In this document: piece after piece, positions 28,301-37,335 of the stretch | How positions within the stretch are numbered: the stretch's first letter is position 1 | Layout: every line of letters begins with the position of its first letter | DNA from: Chitinophaga oryzae | GTDB taxonomy: Bacteria; Bacteroidota; Bacteroidia; Chitinophagales; Chitinophagaceae | Direction: 5' to 3' | Assembly: GCF_012516375.2 (NCBI RefSeq) | Contig: NZ_CP051204.2 | Location: forward strand, 4,340,001 to 4,404,000 | Length of the DNA: 64,000 bases | The notes under the pieces: generated by a model | Database searches by the model: none | Told to the model about the DNA's origin: nothing | The model's input: only the letters and a program-made list of their open reading frames with translations | Translations under genes and position numbers: made by a program

Positions 28301-28668
28301 TCTGGAAACAACAGGGCGACCAGGCCAGCATCCCGAAGTACACCGTGCAAAGCGACTATGATTACAACTTCAAAAACCATAACCGCGCCTCCAACGGACT
28401 GGGCAACGACGGCACCGCCAGCAACAACTCCCTCTATTACAAAAAAGGCGATTATCTCGCACTCCGCGAAATATCCCTCAGCTACAGCATCCGCGCCGCT
28501 CTCCTGCAAAAAGCCGGCATCAGCAGCGTCGATGTGTTCGGCGGTATCTACAACATCTGCTACTTCACCAAATACGACGGCCTGTCGCCCGAAGTGTTCA
28601 CCGGCGTAGACCCGGGCCTGTACCCACGCCCCCGTCAATATAATCTCGGTGTAAAAGTCAATTTCTAA
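25369..28668 (+). CDS. SusC/RagA-type TonB-dependent transporter (sialic-acid operon)
   Basis: The protein has 1099 residues with a signal peptide cleaved near residue 30 (SPVSARQ). A carboxypeptidase-like regulatory domain occupies about 43-118 (ISVTGRVTDAANRPMPGV), followed by the TonB-box region and a plug domain (about 125-245, LRGGTTTSPEKDAPLLIIDG, DIESVQVLKDAASTAIYG) and the 22-strand beta-barrel ending in a terminal Phe (VKVNF). It imports oligosaccharides across the outer membrane in complex with the SusD partner encoded 16 bases downstream. The gene neighbours indicate sialylated glycans or sialic acid as substrate. It opens an operon of at least seven genes. The start at 25369 is supported by the signal peptide. 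Confidence 0.95.
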   Translation: MKKQHLPRIHWPGSWLLVALTWFYCSPVSARQQPPQESPVSKNISVTGRVTDAANRPMPGVTVLQKGTQNGVITDATGSYRLQVPANATLVFSIIGMDTREMPVNSRSQLSISLSEKSTSLNEVVAIGYGKQSRATLTTAISRVNSKEFEHAPGQNPLLQMQGKVPGLTLQVNSGQPGADPQIFLRGGTTTSPEKDAPLLIIDGMVSQGMRSISDINTDDIESVQVLKDAASTAIYGARAANGIIIIKTKSGKAGKPRVSFGFNYGLEQQAQKYKFLSARDYIYVSRKNTMDYNKTNPDFYLTGGRYGMSTGNPRNSKNTLEFLDTYIQNYGQPYVDHLLQEEGWETMPDPATGKQLLFKGTDYQDITFNNGNKKQYDVSVSGGSDKGTYYLGLGHTNQDGIIAGTFYKNYNGLFNGTYKLSDKWTLNTNMSYQVRYSNSPSNDNNVLSRSVTMPPTYRLYYEDGKPAPGEGIASFRSRLHEIYYKERYTDIKVYRTTFQLGADWDILPGLRFSPSFAYFTTEGKENKFEAFNETNPNRNASAAHNLNRHTQADAVLNYDKTIGNRHHFNVMAGTSYINDYDYNMSGSGYGAPNDNIPTLNATKVETQRTSTTESTEILMSYFGRLNYDFDNKYLFSASLRSDGSSRFSDNHRWAAFPGVSAGWNLHRENFWDPLQSVVSLFKIRGSWGQAGNNSLSIFDSQGQYSTSLSSNLLSYMGNTGILNTVLPNNDLVWETTTSVDAGLDIGLLKDRITILLDFYNKITDNRLFDKPLDATTGFSKIRSNYGTIRNRGIEVELNATPVKSKNFTWNTGITFAFNRSTVVSLPGNGEAKNRIGGNYIFDPNSGQYVKVGGLAEGERFGGRWAYQPDGVYATDKDAAGAPYDVEANGRKKTGGDAIWHDFDKNDTIDYRDMSFMGYIRPDKQGAIVNTLTYKGISLRIVADYALGHVIDNGFRGKANGSSRNNNQALTDVIGDDIWKQQGDQASIPKYTVQSDYDYNFKNHNRASNGLGNDGTASNNSLYYKKGDYLALREISLSYSIRAALLQKAGISSVDVFGGIYNICYFTKYDGLSPEVFTGVDPGLYPRPRQYNLGVKVNF

Positions 28669-28684
28669 CTGCAATACAACGATC

Positions 28685-30145
28685 ATGAATAAACGTTTTC
28701 TCATATACAGCTGCCTGATCGCTTTACTGCCTTCGTTTGCCTGCAACAAAGTGCTGGAAGTAAAAACCGTATCAGACATCACCAACGCCAGCTACTGGAA
28801 ATCTCCCGGCGACGTGACCGGCTACCTGACAGGCATCTATGCCCTGCTGCGCGGCACCGTCAACGATAAAAACTATTTCAATACCACCTATTACATGGAA
28901 GACCGCAGCGATGCTTTCATCGCCGGACTGGAAGGTGGTATGTCCACCGCCTGGCAACAGAACCTCAACAGCGCCAATGCGCCCAACTGGCTCAACTATT
29001 ACAACATCATCTATCACTGCAACCTGCTGCTGAAAAATGCACCGGGCATCGATTTCCCCAACAGCACCGACCGGGACCGCGCTATGGCGGAGACCTATTT
29101 CATCCGCGCCTACACCTACTTCTGGCTGGTACGCTCCTGGGGCGACGTGCCGCTCATGCTGGAACCAGTGGCCAGCAGCAACCAGCAACAACCTGCCCGG
29201 GCTGCGGCCGAAGACATCATGTCCCAAATCTTAAAAGACATCGATGCGGCTATCGCCCTTTTTCCCGAAGGCGCTTTTGTCAGCAAAAGCAGGGCCTCCA
29301 AACCGGCCGCCTTTACGCTGAAAGCCGACGCGCTGCTCTGGAAAACAAAAGTCCTCAAAGGCAGTGAAGCCGACCTCCGGGAAGCCCTCACAGCGCTGCA
29401 GCAGGTGGAAAGTACCGCCGGCCTCACCCTGCTGGATAATTTTGGCTCCGTATTCGCCACCAACAACCGGGCAAATGCAGAAATCATTTTTTCTGTTTAT
29501 TTTAAGAAAGACGAAAGAAGCGATATGTACGGCAGCCAGCTGAAACCACGCGACATTTTTGTACAGGACGCCATCAACAAAGGAGATATTGCAGCGGCTA
29601 AGAACGGCGCCCGCAGCCAGTATATGCCCAGCCCCAGATTCGAGTCCATGTTCACCGACGCGGCGGACAAACGGAAGAACGCCTCCTTTATCAAAGCCAT
29701 CGGCCCCAACAATAAGCTGATCGGCGTATTTGATAACAAATTCCGGGGCACCAAAGACACGGACTGGTTCTACGATGCGGACATCGTTATCTATCGTTTT
29801 GCGGAAATATTCCTGCTCAGGGCGGAAGCGCTGGCAGCGCTGGGCAGTGTATCCGAAGCCGTTACTGCCCTCAATCGTACCCGTACCCGGGCGGGCATCG
29901 GCAACTACACGGGTCCCATGGACAAAACCAGCGTGGAAAAAGAGATCCTGAACGAACGTTTCCGGGAACTGTGGCTGGAACAGAAGCGATGGCCCGACCT
30001 GCTGCGGTTTCACTACGCAGGCACCATCAACGTATATACGGAAGTGCCTAATCTCAATGGAAAAAATGTACCGTTGTATTTTCCTATTCCGAAAGCACAG
30101 ATCGATCTGAATCCAAACCTGAAACAAACTGCCGGCTACCAATAA
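28685..30145 (+). CDS. SusD/RagB-type nutrient-binding lipoprotein
   Basis: The 486-residue protein has a lipoprotein signal ending in LPSFAC (Cys20). The SusD N-terminal region (YWKSPGDVTGYLTGIYALL) with TPR-like helices (about 100-140, ETYFIRAYTYFWLVRSWGDVP) and the C-terminal RagB/SusD segment (ILNERFRELWLEQKRWPDLLRF, about 420-442) are clear. It forms the surface lid of the SusC channel and captures the glycan. Position directly after susC is standard. Ligand specificity for sialic acid is inferred from the downstream sialidases and lyase. Confidence 0.95.
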   Translation: MNKRFLIYSCLIALLPSFACNKVLEVKTVSDITNASYWKSPGDVTGYLTGIYALLRGTVNDKNYFNTTYYMEDRSDAFIAGLEGGMSTAWQQNLNSANAPNWLNYYNIIYHCNLLLKNAPGIDFPNSTDRDRAMAETYFIRAYTYFWLVRSWGDVPLMLEPVASSNQQQPARAAAEDIMSQILKDIDAAIALFPEGAFVSKSRASKPAAFTLKADALLWKTKVLKGSEADLREALTALQQVESTAGLTLLDNFGSVFATNNRANAEIIFSVYFKKDERSDMYGSQLKPRDIFVQDAINKGDIAAAKNGARSQYMPSPRFESMFTDAADKRKNASFIKAIGPNNKLIGVFDNKFRGTKDTDWFYDADIVIYRFAEIFLLRAEALAALGSVSEAVTALNRTRTRAGIGNYTGPMDKTSVEKEILNERFRELWLEQKRWPDLLRFHYAGTINVYTEVPNLNGKNVPLYFPIPKAQIDLNPNLKQTAGYQ

Positions 30146-30155
30146 ACAATGCACC

Positions 30156-31325
30156 ATGAAACGGACAACCTGTAAAGCACTATTACTTTTTACCACCGGC
30201 CTTTTCCTGCTCGCCTCCTGTAAGGGCGGCGGCAGCGAGAACCTCACACCGGCGCCGCCGCCCGGCAATAACGGAGGCGGCAACACCGACACCATCCCGT
30301 TCATCTTCCGGGAAAAAACCGGCGGCTACAGCTGTTATCGTATACCCGCCATCGTTAAGTCGAAAACAGGCGTACTGCTGGCTTTTGCAGAAGCGCGTAA
30401 AAACAACTGCAAAGACGAAGGCGATATCGACCTGCTGGTCAAACGCTCTTCCGATGGCGGTAAAACCTGGAGCGACCCGGTCATGGTGTGGAACGAAGGC
30501 GCCAACACCTGCGGCAATCCTGTACCGGTGCTGGATGAACAGACCGGCCGTCTCCACCTGCTGATGACCTGGAACCTCGGCGAAGACAATATCGGCGCCA
30601 TCAATGCCGGCACCAGCAAAGACACCCGCCGTGTGTTCGTCACCAGCAGCGACGATGAAGGCCTCACCTGGGCGCCCCCCAAAGAAATCACCAAAGATGT
30701 CAAGAAGCCGGGATGGGGCTGGTATGGCACCGGCCCCTGTCACGGGATACAGCTCAAACGCGGCGCCCACGCCGGCAGGCTGGTCATCCCCGCCGATTAT
30801 ATGTCGGTCAAAACTGCGGATAGCCCTGCCCGTGACTCCGCCCATGTCATCTACTCCGACGATCACGGCCAGAGCTGGAAGCTGGGCGGTATCGCCAATA
30901 AAGACCGCGGCGCCGAAAGCACCGTCGCCGAACTGTCTGACGGACAACTCATGCTCAATATCCGCAACAGCGCAGGCGGCGCACGGCTTGTAGCCAACAG
31001 CACCGACGGTGGCGCCTCCTGGCTGCCGGTCAGGGCAGACTATACACTGGTGGAACCTATCTGCCAGGGCAGCCTGCTTTCCTGTAAACAATGGCTGTTC
31101 TTCTCCAATCCTGCCAGCACCGCCCGGGAGAACATGACCATCCGCCTCAGTACCGATGACGGCAATAACTGGAGCAAGTCCTGTAAAATATACAGCGGCC
31201 CTTCAGCTTACTCCGACATCGTGATGCTGTCTGACACCCATATCGCCATCTTCTACGAAGCCGGCTATAAAAAACCTTACGAAGGGATTGCTTACAAAGT
31301 GGTGCCTGTCACCGATTTTAAATAG
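30156..31325 (+). CDS. nanH: GH33 sialidase, lipoprotein
   Basis: The 389-residue exo-alpha-sialidase removes terminal sialic acid from glycoconjugates. A lipobox LLASC gives Cys22, and a Gly/Pro/Asn linker (about 24-44) tethers the propeller to the membrane. The family signature YRIP carries Arg62 of the Arg triad. Five Asp-box repeats (S-x-D-x-G-x-x-W) are seen, including [25 protein letters not shown] and STDDGNNW. The nucleophile pair is likely Glu254 (RGAEST) and Tyr342 (SAYSD); further Arg residues lie at 270 and 324. It acts at the cell surface or periplasm. A second sialidase gene follows 6 bases later. Confidence 0.94.
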   Translation: MKRTTCKALLLFTTGLFLLASCKGGGSENLTPAPPPGNNGGGNTDTIPFIFREKTGGYSCYRIPAIVKSKTGVLLAFAEARKNNCKDEGDIDLLVKRSSDGGKTWSDPVMVWNEGANTCGNPVPVLDEQTGRLHLLMTWNLGEDNIGAINAGTSKDTRRVFVTSSDDEGLTWAPPKEITKDVKKPGWGWYGTGPCHGIQLKRGAHAGRLVIPADYMSVKTADSPARDSAHVIYSDDHGQSWKLGGIANKDRGAESTVAELSDGQLMLNIRNSAGGARLVANSTDGGASWLPVRADYTLVEPICQGSLLSCKQWLFFSNPASTARENMTIRLSTDDGNNWSKSCKIYSGPSAYSDIVMLSDTHIAIFYEAGYKKPYEGIAYKVVPVTDFK

Positions 31326-31331
31326 AGAGAC

Positions 31332-32489
31332 ATGAAGATTTCCGTATATGCCTGCCTGTTATGGATGGTATTTTTCCCTCAGTTGCTGCTGGCACAGCGC
31401 GACAGCATGGCCCTGTTCAGCGCTGGCGACGGCGGCTACAGCAGCTACCGCATCCCCGTACTGCTCACGGCTCCCGATGGGCAGCTGCTGGCTTTCTGTG
31501 AAGGCAGAAAGGCCAGCGCCTCCGACGCCGGCGATATCGATATCCTGTTGAAACGCTCGGCAGACGGCGGTAAAACATGGTCGGCCACACAGGTGGTATG
31601 GGACGACGGTCCGCATACCTGCGGGAACCCCTGCCCCGTGACTGACGCCGCTACCGGTACCATCTGGCTGCTGCTCACCCGCAACGAAGGACAGGACAAA
31701 GAACATGATATCATCCATAAAACAGCGACGCATACACGTACCGTATGGGTCTCCAAAAGTGAAGACAACGGCGCTACCTGGTCCAGGCCGGCGGACATTA
31801 CCGCCACCGCCAAAGATCCCCAATGGGGATGGTATGCCACCGGTCCGGGTATAGGGATACAGCTGCAACACGGTCCCCATAAAGGCCGGCTGGTGGTCCC
31901 CTGCGATCACAGCTATGACGACAGCAGCGGCCGCATGGCCAAAGGGCCCTACGAATACGGCTCCCACGTCATCTACAGCGACGACCACGGGCAATCATGG
32001 CAACGGGGCGGCAACATCCGCCCTAAAGTCAACGAGTGCCAGTTGACCGAACTGGCCGACGGCAAAGGCGGCCTGCTGATGAGCCTCCGCTCCTATTTCG
32101 GCCGTGGCCTCCGTACCCAGTCCGTTAGCAACGACGGCGGCAGCAGCTGGAGCACTCCCGCAGATGTGCCCACCCTCGCCGATCCTGTCTGCCAGGCCAG
32201 CCTCATCCGCTATCGCTGGCCTTCGCGGAAACGCAGCGGCGTCCTGCTATTTCTCAACCCGGACAGCGGCAAACGAGCGAATATGACGCTCAAAGCCAGC
32301 GCCGACGATGGCCGCAGCTGGCAGCTGTTACGCGTGTTGCACGCCGGACCGGCCGCCTATTCCGCCCTGGCGGTACTGCCCAACGGCGACATCGCCTGCC
32401 TGTACGAGGCCGGCGAAAAAAGCGCCTACAGCCATATCGTCTTTCAAAAAATCAGTAAAAAAGTGGTAAGCCATATCCATCAACAATAA
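31332..32489 (+). CDS. Second GH33 sialidase, secreted
   Basis: The 385-residue protein has a classical signal peptide ([22 protein letters not shown]) rather than a lipobox, so it is periplasmic or secreted. It has YRIP with Arg40, Asp boxes [33 protein letters not shown] and SADDGRSW, a likely acid/base region with Glu235, Arg315 and the nucleophile Tyr343 (AAYSA). It is clearly a paralogue of the preceding gene (shared HTCGNP/NTCGNP and [16 protein letters not shown] blocks). Different localisation may split work between surface and periplasm, or the two may prefer different linkages; both are inference. Confidence 0.93.
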   Translation: MKISVYACLLWMVFFPQLLLAQRDSMALFSAGDGGYSSYRIPVLLTAPDGQLLAFCEGRKASASDAGDIDILLKRSADGGKTWSATQVVWDDGPHTCGNPCPVTDAATGTIWLLLTRNEGQDKEHDIIHKTATHTRTVWVSKSEDNGATWSRPADITATAKDPQWGWYATGPGIGIQLQHGPHKGRLVVPCDHSYDDSSGRMAKGPYEYGSHVIYSDDHGQSWQRGGNIRPKVNECQLTELADGKGGLLMSLRSYFGRGLRTQSVSNDGGSSWSTPADVPTLADPVCQASLIRYRWPSRKRSGVLLFLNPDSGKRANMTLKASADDGRSWQLLRVLHAGPAAYSALAVLPNGDIACLYEAGEKSAYSHIVFQKISKKVVSHIHQQ

Positions 32490-32502
32490 GCACAACGAAC
32501 AC

Positions 32503-33438
32503 ATGAACGACATGACAGCAACACGTATTCAGGGACTGGTGGCCGCACCATTTACTCCCATGCACGCCGACGGAAGTATCCATACAGAACGGATACACGA
32601 AATAGTGCAAACACTGGTCAGCAACGGCATCAAAGGCATGTTTGTATGCGGCAGCACCGGCGAAGGCCCCTCCATGACAACAGCCGAAAGAATGGAAACC
32701 GCCGCCGCCTTTATCCGCGCGGCTGACAAAAAACTGAAGGTCTTTGTACACGTAGGACACAACAGCCTGCAGGAAGCCCAACAACTGGCCGCCCATGCAC
32801 AGGAGCATGGCGCCGATTTTATCTCCGCCACACTGCCCACCTACTTCAAGATACAAAGCATACCCGGACTGCTCGACAGCCTGGCCACCATAGCAGCAGG
32901 CGCACCCAAACTGCCGCTGTTCTACTACAATATCCCGGCGCTGACCGGCATCTCGCTGGATATGGTCGCTTTTCTTGAACAGGCCGCCGGCAAACTGCCT
33001 ACCCTCGCCGGCATCAAATACACCGCGCCGTTTATGCACGACTTCCAGGCGTGTATGCATGCCAGTGAGGGACGTTATGAACTCCTCTACGGCACCGACG
33101 AAATGCTGCTGAGCGCCCTCGCCACCGGCTCCCATGGTTTCATCGGCAGCACCTATAATTTCGCCGCCCCGTTATACCTGGAACTGATACAGGCCTTTAA
33201 CGACGGGCAGCTGCAAAAGGCACAGCAGTGCCAGTTGCGCTCCGTGGAGATGGTGCGCATCATCGTCAAATACGGCGGGCTGCGGGCGCAGAAAGCCATG
33301 ATGCGCATGATAGGCCTCGACTGCGGCAATGTAAGATTACCATTACAACCTTTTGAAGAGAACGAGTATATTTCCATGGAAAAAGACCTGCGTGCCATCG
33401 GTTTCTTCGACTGGTGCACCCGGGTCGCTAAATCATAA
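32503..33438 (+). CDS. nanA: N-acetylneuraminate lyase (DHDPS superfamily)
   Basis: The 311-residue TIM-barrel aldolase splits N-acetylneuraminate into N-acetylmannosamine and pyruvate. GSTGEG (50-55) is the pyruvate carboxylate site, FYYNIP contains Tyr142, and the Schiff-base lysine is Lys172 in GIKYT. Other members of the superfamily (dihydrodipicolinate synthase) share the lysine; assignment to the lyase rests on the YNIPxLTG motif and the sialidase operon. ATG 32503 is used; ATG 32512 would shorten it by three residues. It is cytoplasmic. Kinase and epimerase for the next steps are not in the window. Confidence 0.93.
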   Translation: MNDMTATRIQGLVAAPFTPMHADGSIHTERIHEIVQTLVSNGIKGMFVCGSTGEGPSMTTAERMETAAAFIRAADKKLKVFVHVGHNSLQEAQQLAAHAQEHGADFISATLPTYFKIQSIPGLLDSLATIAAGAPKLPLFYYNIPALTGISLDMVAFLEQAAGKLPTLAGIKYTAPFMHDFQACMHASEGRYELLYGTDEMLLSALATGSHGFIGSTYNFAAPLYLELIQAFNDGQLQKAQQCQLRSVEMVRIIVKYGGLRAQKAMMRMIGLDCGNVRLPLQPFEENEYISMEKDLRAIGFFDWCTRVAKS

Positions 33439-33449
33439 AATCCACGTTC

Positions 33450-34358
33450 ATGAAAAAACTTCTCTTCATCAGCATGCTGACAGCCGGTGCATATGCCGTA
33501 CAAGCCCAACAGGATAAACCGATTCCATTATATCCCGAAGGCATACCTAATTCCAAAACAGCGCCTGCCGCTTACAAGGAAGACATCGACAGCAACCGGG
33601 CCCGGATGGTGACACAGCCGGAGCTGATCCCTTTCCCGGCGCCTGCCGGAAAGGCCACCGGCGCTGCCGTCGTGATCTGCCCCGGCGGCGGTTATGGCAG
33701 CGTGGTGATAGGCCGCGAAGGGTATGCCATCGCACGGCGGTTCCAGGCAGCAGGCATCTCCGCTTTTATCGTCAAGTACCGGCTGCCGGACGACCGTATC
33801 ATGCCCGATAAATCCAAAGGCCCGCTGCAGGACGCGCAACGCGCTTTGCAGATCGTACGGCAACGTGCGGCGGAATGGGGGCTGCAGCCCGGTAAAACCG
33901 GAATCATCGGCTTTTCCGCCGGCGGCCACCTGGCCTCTACCGTAGGTACTCACTTCGCACAGCCGGTCATCGACAATCCCGCGCAGCTTAACCTCCGGCC
34001 GGATTTTTTGATACTCGTCTACCCCGTGATCAGCTTTACTTCGTATATGCATGCCGGTTCACGGAAAGCGCTGATCGGTGAAAACCCGGACAGCGCGCAC
34101 ATCAAACTGTACAGCAACGAATTGCAGGTGACCGCACAAACGCCGCCCACCTTCCTGCTGCACGCACAGGACGACAAGGTGGTGCCGGTACAAAACAGCC
34201 TGCTGTTCTATAATGCGCTGGTCAACGCCGGTGTAAAAGCGGAGATGCACCTTTACCAGAACGGCGGGCATGGCTTCGGCCTGTACAACAAAACCACGCA
34301 GGACGACTGGTTTGAGCGATGCCTGCACTGGATGCAGGCCAACGGCTGGATACAATGA
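33450..34358 (+). CDS. Secreted alpha/beta-hydrolase, probable sialate O-acetylesterase
   Basis: The 302-residue protein has a signal peptide (cut near AVQAQ). It has an alpha/beta-hydrolase fold of the BD-FAE/acetylxylan-esterase type: oxyanion region CPGGGYG (77-83), nucleophile Ser156 in GFSAGG, an Asp in HAQDDKVVP and a terminal His in GGHGFG. In this operon a role in removing O-acetyl groups from sialic acid, so that the sialidases can act, is the natural reading; the family also deacetylates plant xylan. The stop overlaps the next start in ATGA, showing coupling with the mutarotase-transporter gene. Confidence 0.85.
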   Translation: MKKLLFISMLTAGAYAVQAQQDKPIPLYPEGIPNSKTAPAAYKEDIDSNRARMVTQPELIPFPAPAGKATGAAVVICPGGGYGSVVIGREGYAIARRFQAAGISAFIVKYRLPDDRIMPDKSKGPLQDAQRALQIVRQRAAEWGLQPGKTGIIGFSAGGHLASTVGTHFAQPVIDNPAQLNLRPDFLILVYPVISFTSYMHAGSRKALIGENPDSAHIKLYSNELQVTAQTPPTFLLHAQDDKVVPVQNSLLFYNALVNAGVKAEMHLYQNGGHGFGLYNKTTQDDWFERCLHWMQANGWIQ

Positions 34359-34378
34359 TCCGGCGTAAAACACACGTG

Positions 34379-36967
34379 ATGAAAAAACTGATTCTTCCTT
34401 TATTACTGATATTGGGTATGTCTTTCCAAACTACTGTCAGTCGCGGCCAGGAACCGCCTGCAGGCTATTTCTCGTGGGGACAGCTCCCCGCCCTGCCGGA
34501 CGCGTTTGGTTTTGCCGGCGCCTTCGCCGGCGTGTCCAACAACGCGCTGCTGGTAGCCGGCGGCGCCAACTTCCCCGACGGGGGCGCCCCCTGGAACGGA
34601 GGCGTAAAACAATGGCACGATCAGATATGGGCGCTGGAGAAAACAAACGGTCAGTGGAAACCTGCCGGTAAGTTACCGATGCCGCTGGGATACGGTGTTT
34701 CCGCCTCCTGGCGCGACGCGCTGGTATGTGTAGGCGGCAGTAACAAGGACGGCCATACGACCAAAGCTTTCCTCCTGCGCTATACCAACGGCCAGGTACA
34801 AACGGAGCCATTGCCCGACCTGCCCGTAGCCAATGCCAATGCCTGCGGAGCGCTCGATGGCGACATTCTCTATATCGCCGGCGGTACTGCTGCGCCGGCC
34901 GACACCACGGCCACCAAATATTTCTGGTCGATAGACCTTTCCCGGCCTGCTGCCAGCCGGCAGTGGCAAAAGCTGCCTCCGTGGCCCGGACCCGCACGTA
35001 TGCTGGCTGTAGCGGGCATACAGCAGCATCATTTTTACCTGTTCAGCGGCGTACATACGTCTACGTTGCCCGGCGATGCTACTATCCGCCGCACCTTCCT
35101 GACGGACGCTTTCTGCTACGAACCAGGCAAAGGTTGGCGTAACATAGCGTCACTCCCGCACCCTGCGGCGGCAGCTCCCACGCCGGCTTTCACCGCCGGA
35201 CAGTCACAGCTGCTGCTTTTCGGCGGCGACGACGGCAGGTACTTTGAGCAGGCCGGCGCGCTGAAAGAGCAACACCCGGGCTTCTCCGATGACATCCTGG
35301 GTTACAATACCATCACCGACAGCTGGGCGGTCACCGGCCGGATGCCGGTGCAGAAAGCCGGCGACAGCGTAACTAACCCGAACGGCAGTACGTGGGCGCC
35401 TGTCACCACGCCAACGGTGGTATGGCAGGGCCAGCTGATCATCCCCAGCGGAGAAGTGAGGCCCGCTGCCAGGACACCACGGGTACTAACGGCTACGCCT
35501 GCACAGCCACCGAGCGGCTTCCGGCTGACCGACTGGCTCGTGGTGGGATTGTATTTCCTGCTGGTAGTCGGTATCAGCGTGATAGTATCGCGCAACATGC
35601 AAAACACCACCAGCGATTTTTTCCTCGGTGGTGGTAAGATACCCTGGTGGGCCGCCGGCCTGAGCATCTTCGGGTCCAAACTCAGCGCGCTTACCTTTAT
35701 CGCCATTCCGGCCAAAGCCTTCGCCACCGACTGGGTTTATTTTCTCAACAATATGATGATTGTAGTGGTGGCGCCGCTGATCGTCTATTTTTATCTGCCG
35801 TATTTCCGTAAGCTGAAACTGACCAGCGTATACGAATACCTGTCCATCCGCTTCAGTCCGGGTGTGAAGTTGCTGGGCAGCTTTACTTTCCTCGTGTTCC
35901 AGGTCAGCCGGCTGGGCATTGTGATATACCTGCCTGCGCTGGTATTGAGCGCCGTTACCGGCGTAAACATCATCGTCTGTATTGTGGCCACCAGCGCCAT
36001 CACTACGGCGTACAGTGCTTCCGGCGGTATCGAAGCCGTTATCTGGACGGAGGTGATGCAGGTGGGCGTGTTGCTGGGCGGTGCGTTGCTCAGCCTCGTG
36101 TTTATCTCGAAGTCGCTGGACGGCGGCTTCGGCCAGGTGTTCACCGAAGCGGCCGCGCATGGCAAGTTCAGGTTGGCCATCCTTCAGTGGGACATTACGC
36201 AGCCTGTGCTGTGGGTGATTTTTGTGGGCGGGTTCCTGACGCAGCTCGTCACCTATTCTTCTGACCAGGTAGTGGTACAGCGTTACCTGACCACTTCTAC
36301 AGAAAAGGAAGCCCGGCAATCTATCTACACCAACGCCCTGCTGGTAATACCGGCGTCGCTTATCTTTTTCCTCGTGGGGACGGCATTGTGGGCATACTTC
36401 CGCCATCATCCGGCCAACCTGAATCCGCATGGAAATACCGACGACGTGTTTCCGTGGTATATCTCCCAACAGCTGCCCGCGGGACTTGCCGGGCTGGTAA
36501 TAGCAGGCCTCTTTGCCGCCACGATGTCTACCATCAGCTCCAGCATGAACGCTATAGCCACGGTGATCACCACCGATTTTTACCCTTTGTTCAGGCCTTC
36601 GGCCGATGACCGCCGGCGGTTTGTATTCGCCCGCCGGACAACGGTGATGCTCGGCGCACTCGGGTGCGGTATTGCACTTTATCTCGTGTCGCTGCATAAT
36701 ACCTCCATCTGGGACCAGTACCTGAAAATCATCGGGCTGTTTGGCGGTTGCCTGGCGGGGATGTTCCTGGCAGGAATTTTTTTCCCGAAGGTGAATGCAC
36801 GGGGTATCATGATTGGTTTTACCATCAGCGCCATAAGCCTTTATTTTGTGCAGCGGTATACGGCCATCAACTTTTTCCTGTACCCTGCCGTGGCGGTAGT
36901 GGTCTGTGTGGCAACAGGGTATCTCGCTTCCCTGGGCGGCAGCCGGAGCGCATCTCAACCTGCGTAA
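34379..36967 (+). CDS. Kelch sialate mutarotase fused to sodium/solute symporter
   Basis: A single 862-residue protein combines two functions. After a signal peptide (MKKLILPLLLILGMSF) comes a kelch beta-propeller (about 22-365) of the cyclically permuted NanM/YjhT type, with repeated GG turns such as VAGGANFPDG, CVGGSNKDG, YIAGGTA and LFGGDDG. Residues 378-855 are a sodium:solute symporter (SSS) with about 13 membrane helices (FRLTDWLVVGLYF onward, GGGKIPWWAAG, SASGGIEAV, SSDQVVVQRYL). The propeller would convert alpha- to beta-N-acetylneuraminate in the periplasm and hand it to the symporter. An alternative start at 34355 (ATGA overlap) adds eight residues; 34379 gives the cleaner leader. 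Confidence 0.93.
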   Translation: MKKLILPLLLILGMSFQTTVSRGQEPPAGYFSWGQLPALPDAFGFAGAFAGVSNNALLVAGGANFPDGGAPWNGGVKQWHDQIWALEKTNGQWKPAGKLPMPLGYGVSASWRDALVCVGGSNKDGHTTKAFLLRYTNGQVQTEPLPDLPVANANACGALDGDILYIAGGTAAPADTTATKYFWSIDLSRPAASRQWQKLPPWPGPARMLAVAGIQQHHFYLFSGVHTSTLPGDATIRRTFLTDAFCYEPGKGWRNIASLPHPAAAAPTPAFTAGQSQLLLFGGDDGRYFEQAGALKEQHPGFSDDILGYNTITDSWAVTGRMPVQKAGDSVTNPNGSTWAPVTTPTVVWQGQLIIPSGEVRPAARTPRVLTATPAQPPSGFRLTDWLVVGLYFLLVVGISVIVSRNMQNTTSDFFLGGGKIPWWAAGLSIFGSKLSALTFIAIPAKAFATDWVYFLNNMMIVVVAPLIVYFYLPYFRKLKLTSVYEYLSIRFSPGVKLLGSFTFLVFQVSRLGIVIYLPALVLSAVTGVNIIVCIVATSAITTAYSASGGIEAVIWTEVMQVGVLLGGALLSLVFISKSLDGGFGQVFTEAAAHGKFRLAILQWDITQPVLWVIFVGGFLTQLVTYSSDQVVVQRYLTTSTEKEARQSIYTNALLVIPASLIFFLVGTALWAYFRHHPANLNPHGNTDDVFPWYISQQLPAGLAGLVIAGLFAATMSTISSSMNAIATVITTDFYPLFRPSADDRRRFVFARRTTVMLGALGCGIALYLVSLHNTSIWDQYLKIIGLFGGCLAGMFLAGIFFPKVNARGIMIGFTISAISLYFVQRYTAINFFLYPAVAVVVCVATGYLASLGGSRSASQPA

Positions 36968-37101
36968 AACCGGGAAGTGTAGACAGCGCACTGTGAATGA
37001 ATCGCATCAGTTTAAATGGCATCAACCTTTATAAGACATTCATTTTCAGTTAATTTTATTTCGGCATGTTTTTCCCGGTTATTATTTAAAATCCGTTTTT
37101 T

Positions 37102-37266
37102 ATGAAACGCAATCGTCAAAACAAAACGGCTAAAATGAACCGGGGCCGTCCTCACAATGAACAGGATGAAAGGATGAACCACCCGACATCCGAACAGAAC
37201 ATGCAGAACCGGGAACATCCCATTGACACATCAAAAAAACATGGTGAACACCGTAAAGGAAAATAG
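37102..37266 (+). CDS. 54-codon basic protein, putative
   Basis: The ORF runs from ATG 37102 to TAG 37266 and encodes 54 residues that are very hydrophilic and basic (rich in Arg, Lys, His, Asn and Gln), with several Met codons. It has no membrane segment or cysteine. It fills the space between the sialic-acid operon and a strong terminator at 37281-37316 that would end its transcript 15 bases after the stop. Placement supports a real small gene, but composition alone cannot prove translation and I know no homologue. Confidence 0.5.
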   Translation: MKRNRQNKTAKMNRGRPHNEQDERMNHPTSEQNMQNREHPIDTSKKHGEHRKGK

Positions 37267-37280
37267 GCCAGTGTTCATAA

Positions 37281-37320
37281 AAAGAAGCGGCCCGGAAAAT
37301 TCCGGGCCGCTTCTTTATTT
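37281..37320. terminator. Strong bidirectional terminator
   Basis: A perfect 17-base stem, AAAGAAGCGGCCCGGAA (37281-37297) with TTCCGGGCCGCTTCTTT (37300-37316), separates convergent genes. T-rich sequence follows on the plus strand and A-rich sequence precedes, giving a T-tract on both strands. Confidence 0.88.
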
Positions 37321-37335
37321 TGTCAGACGAAATCT

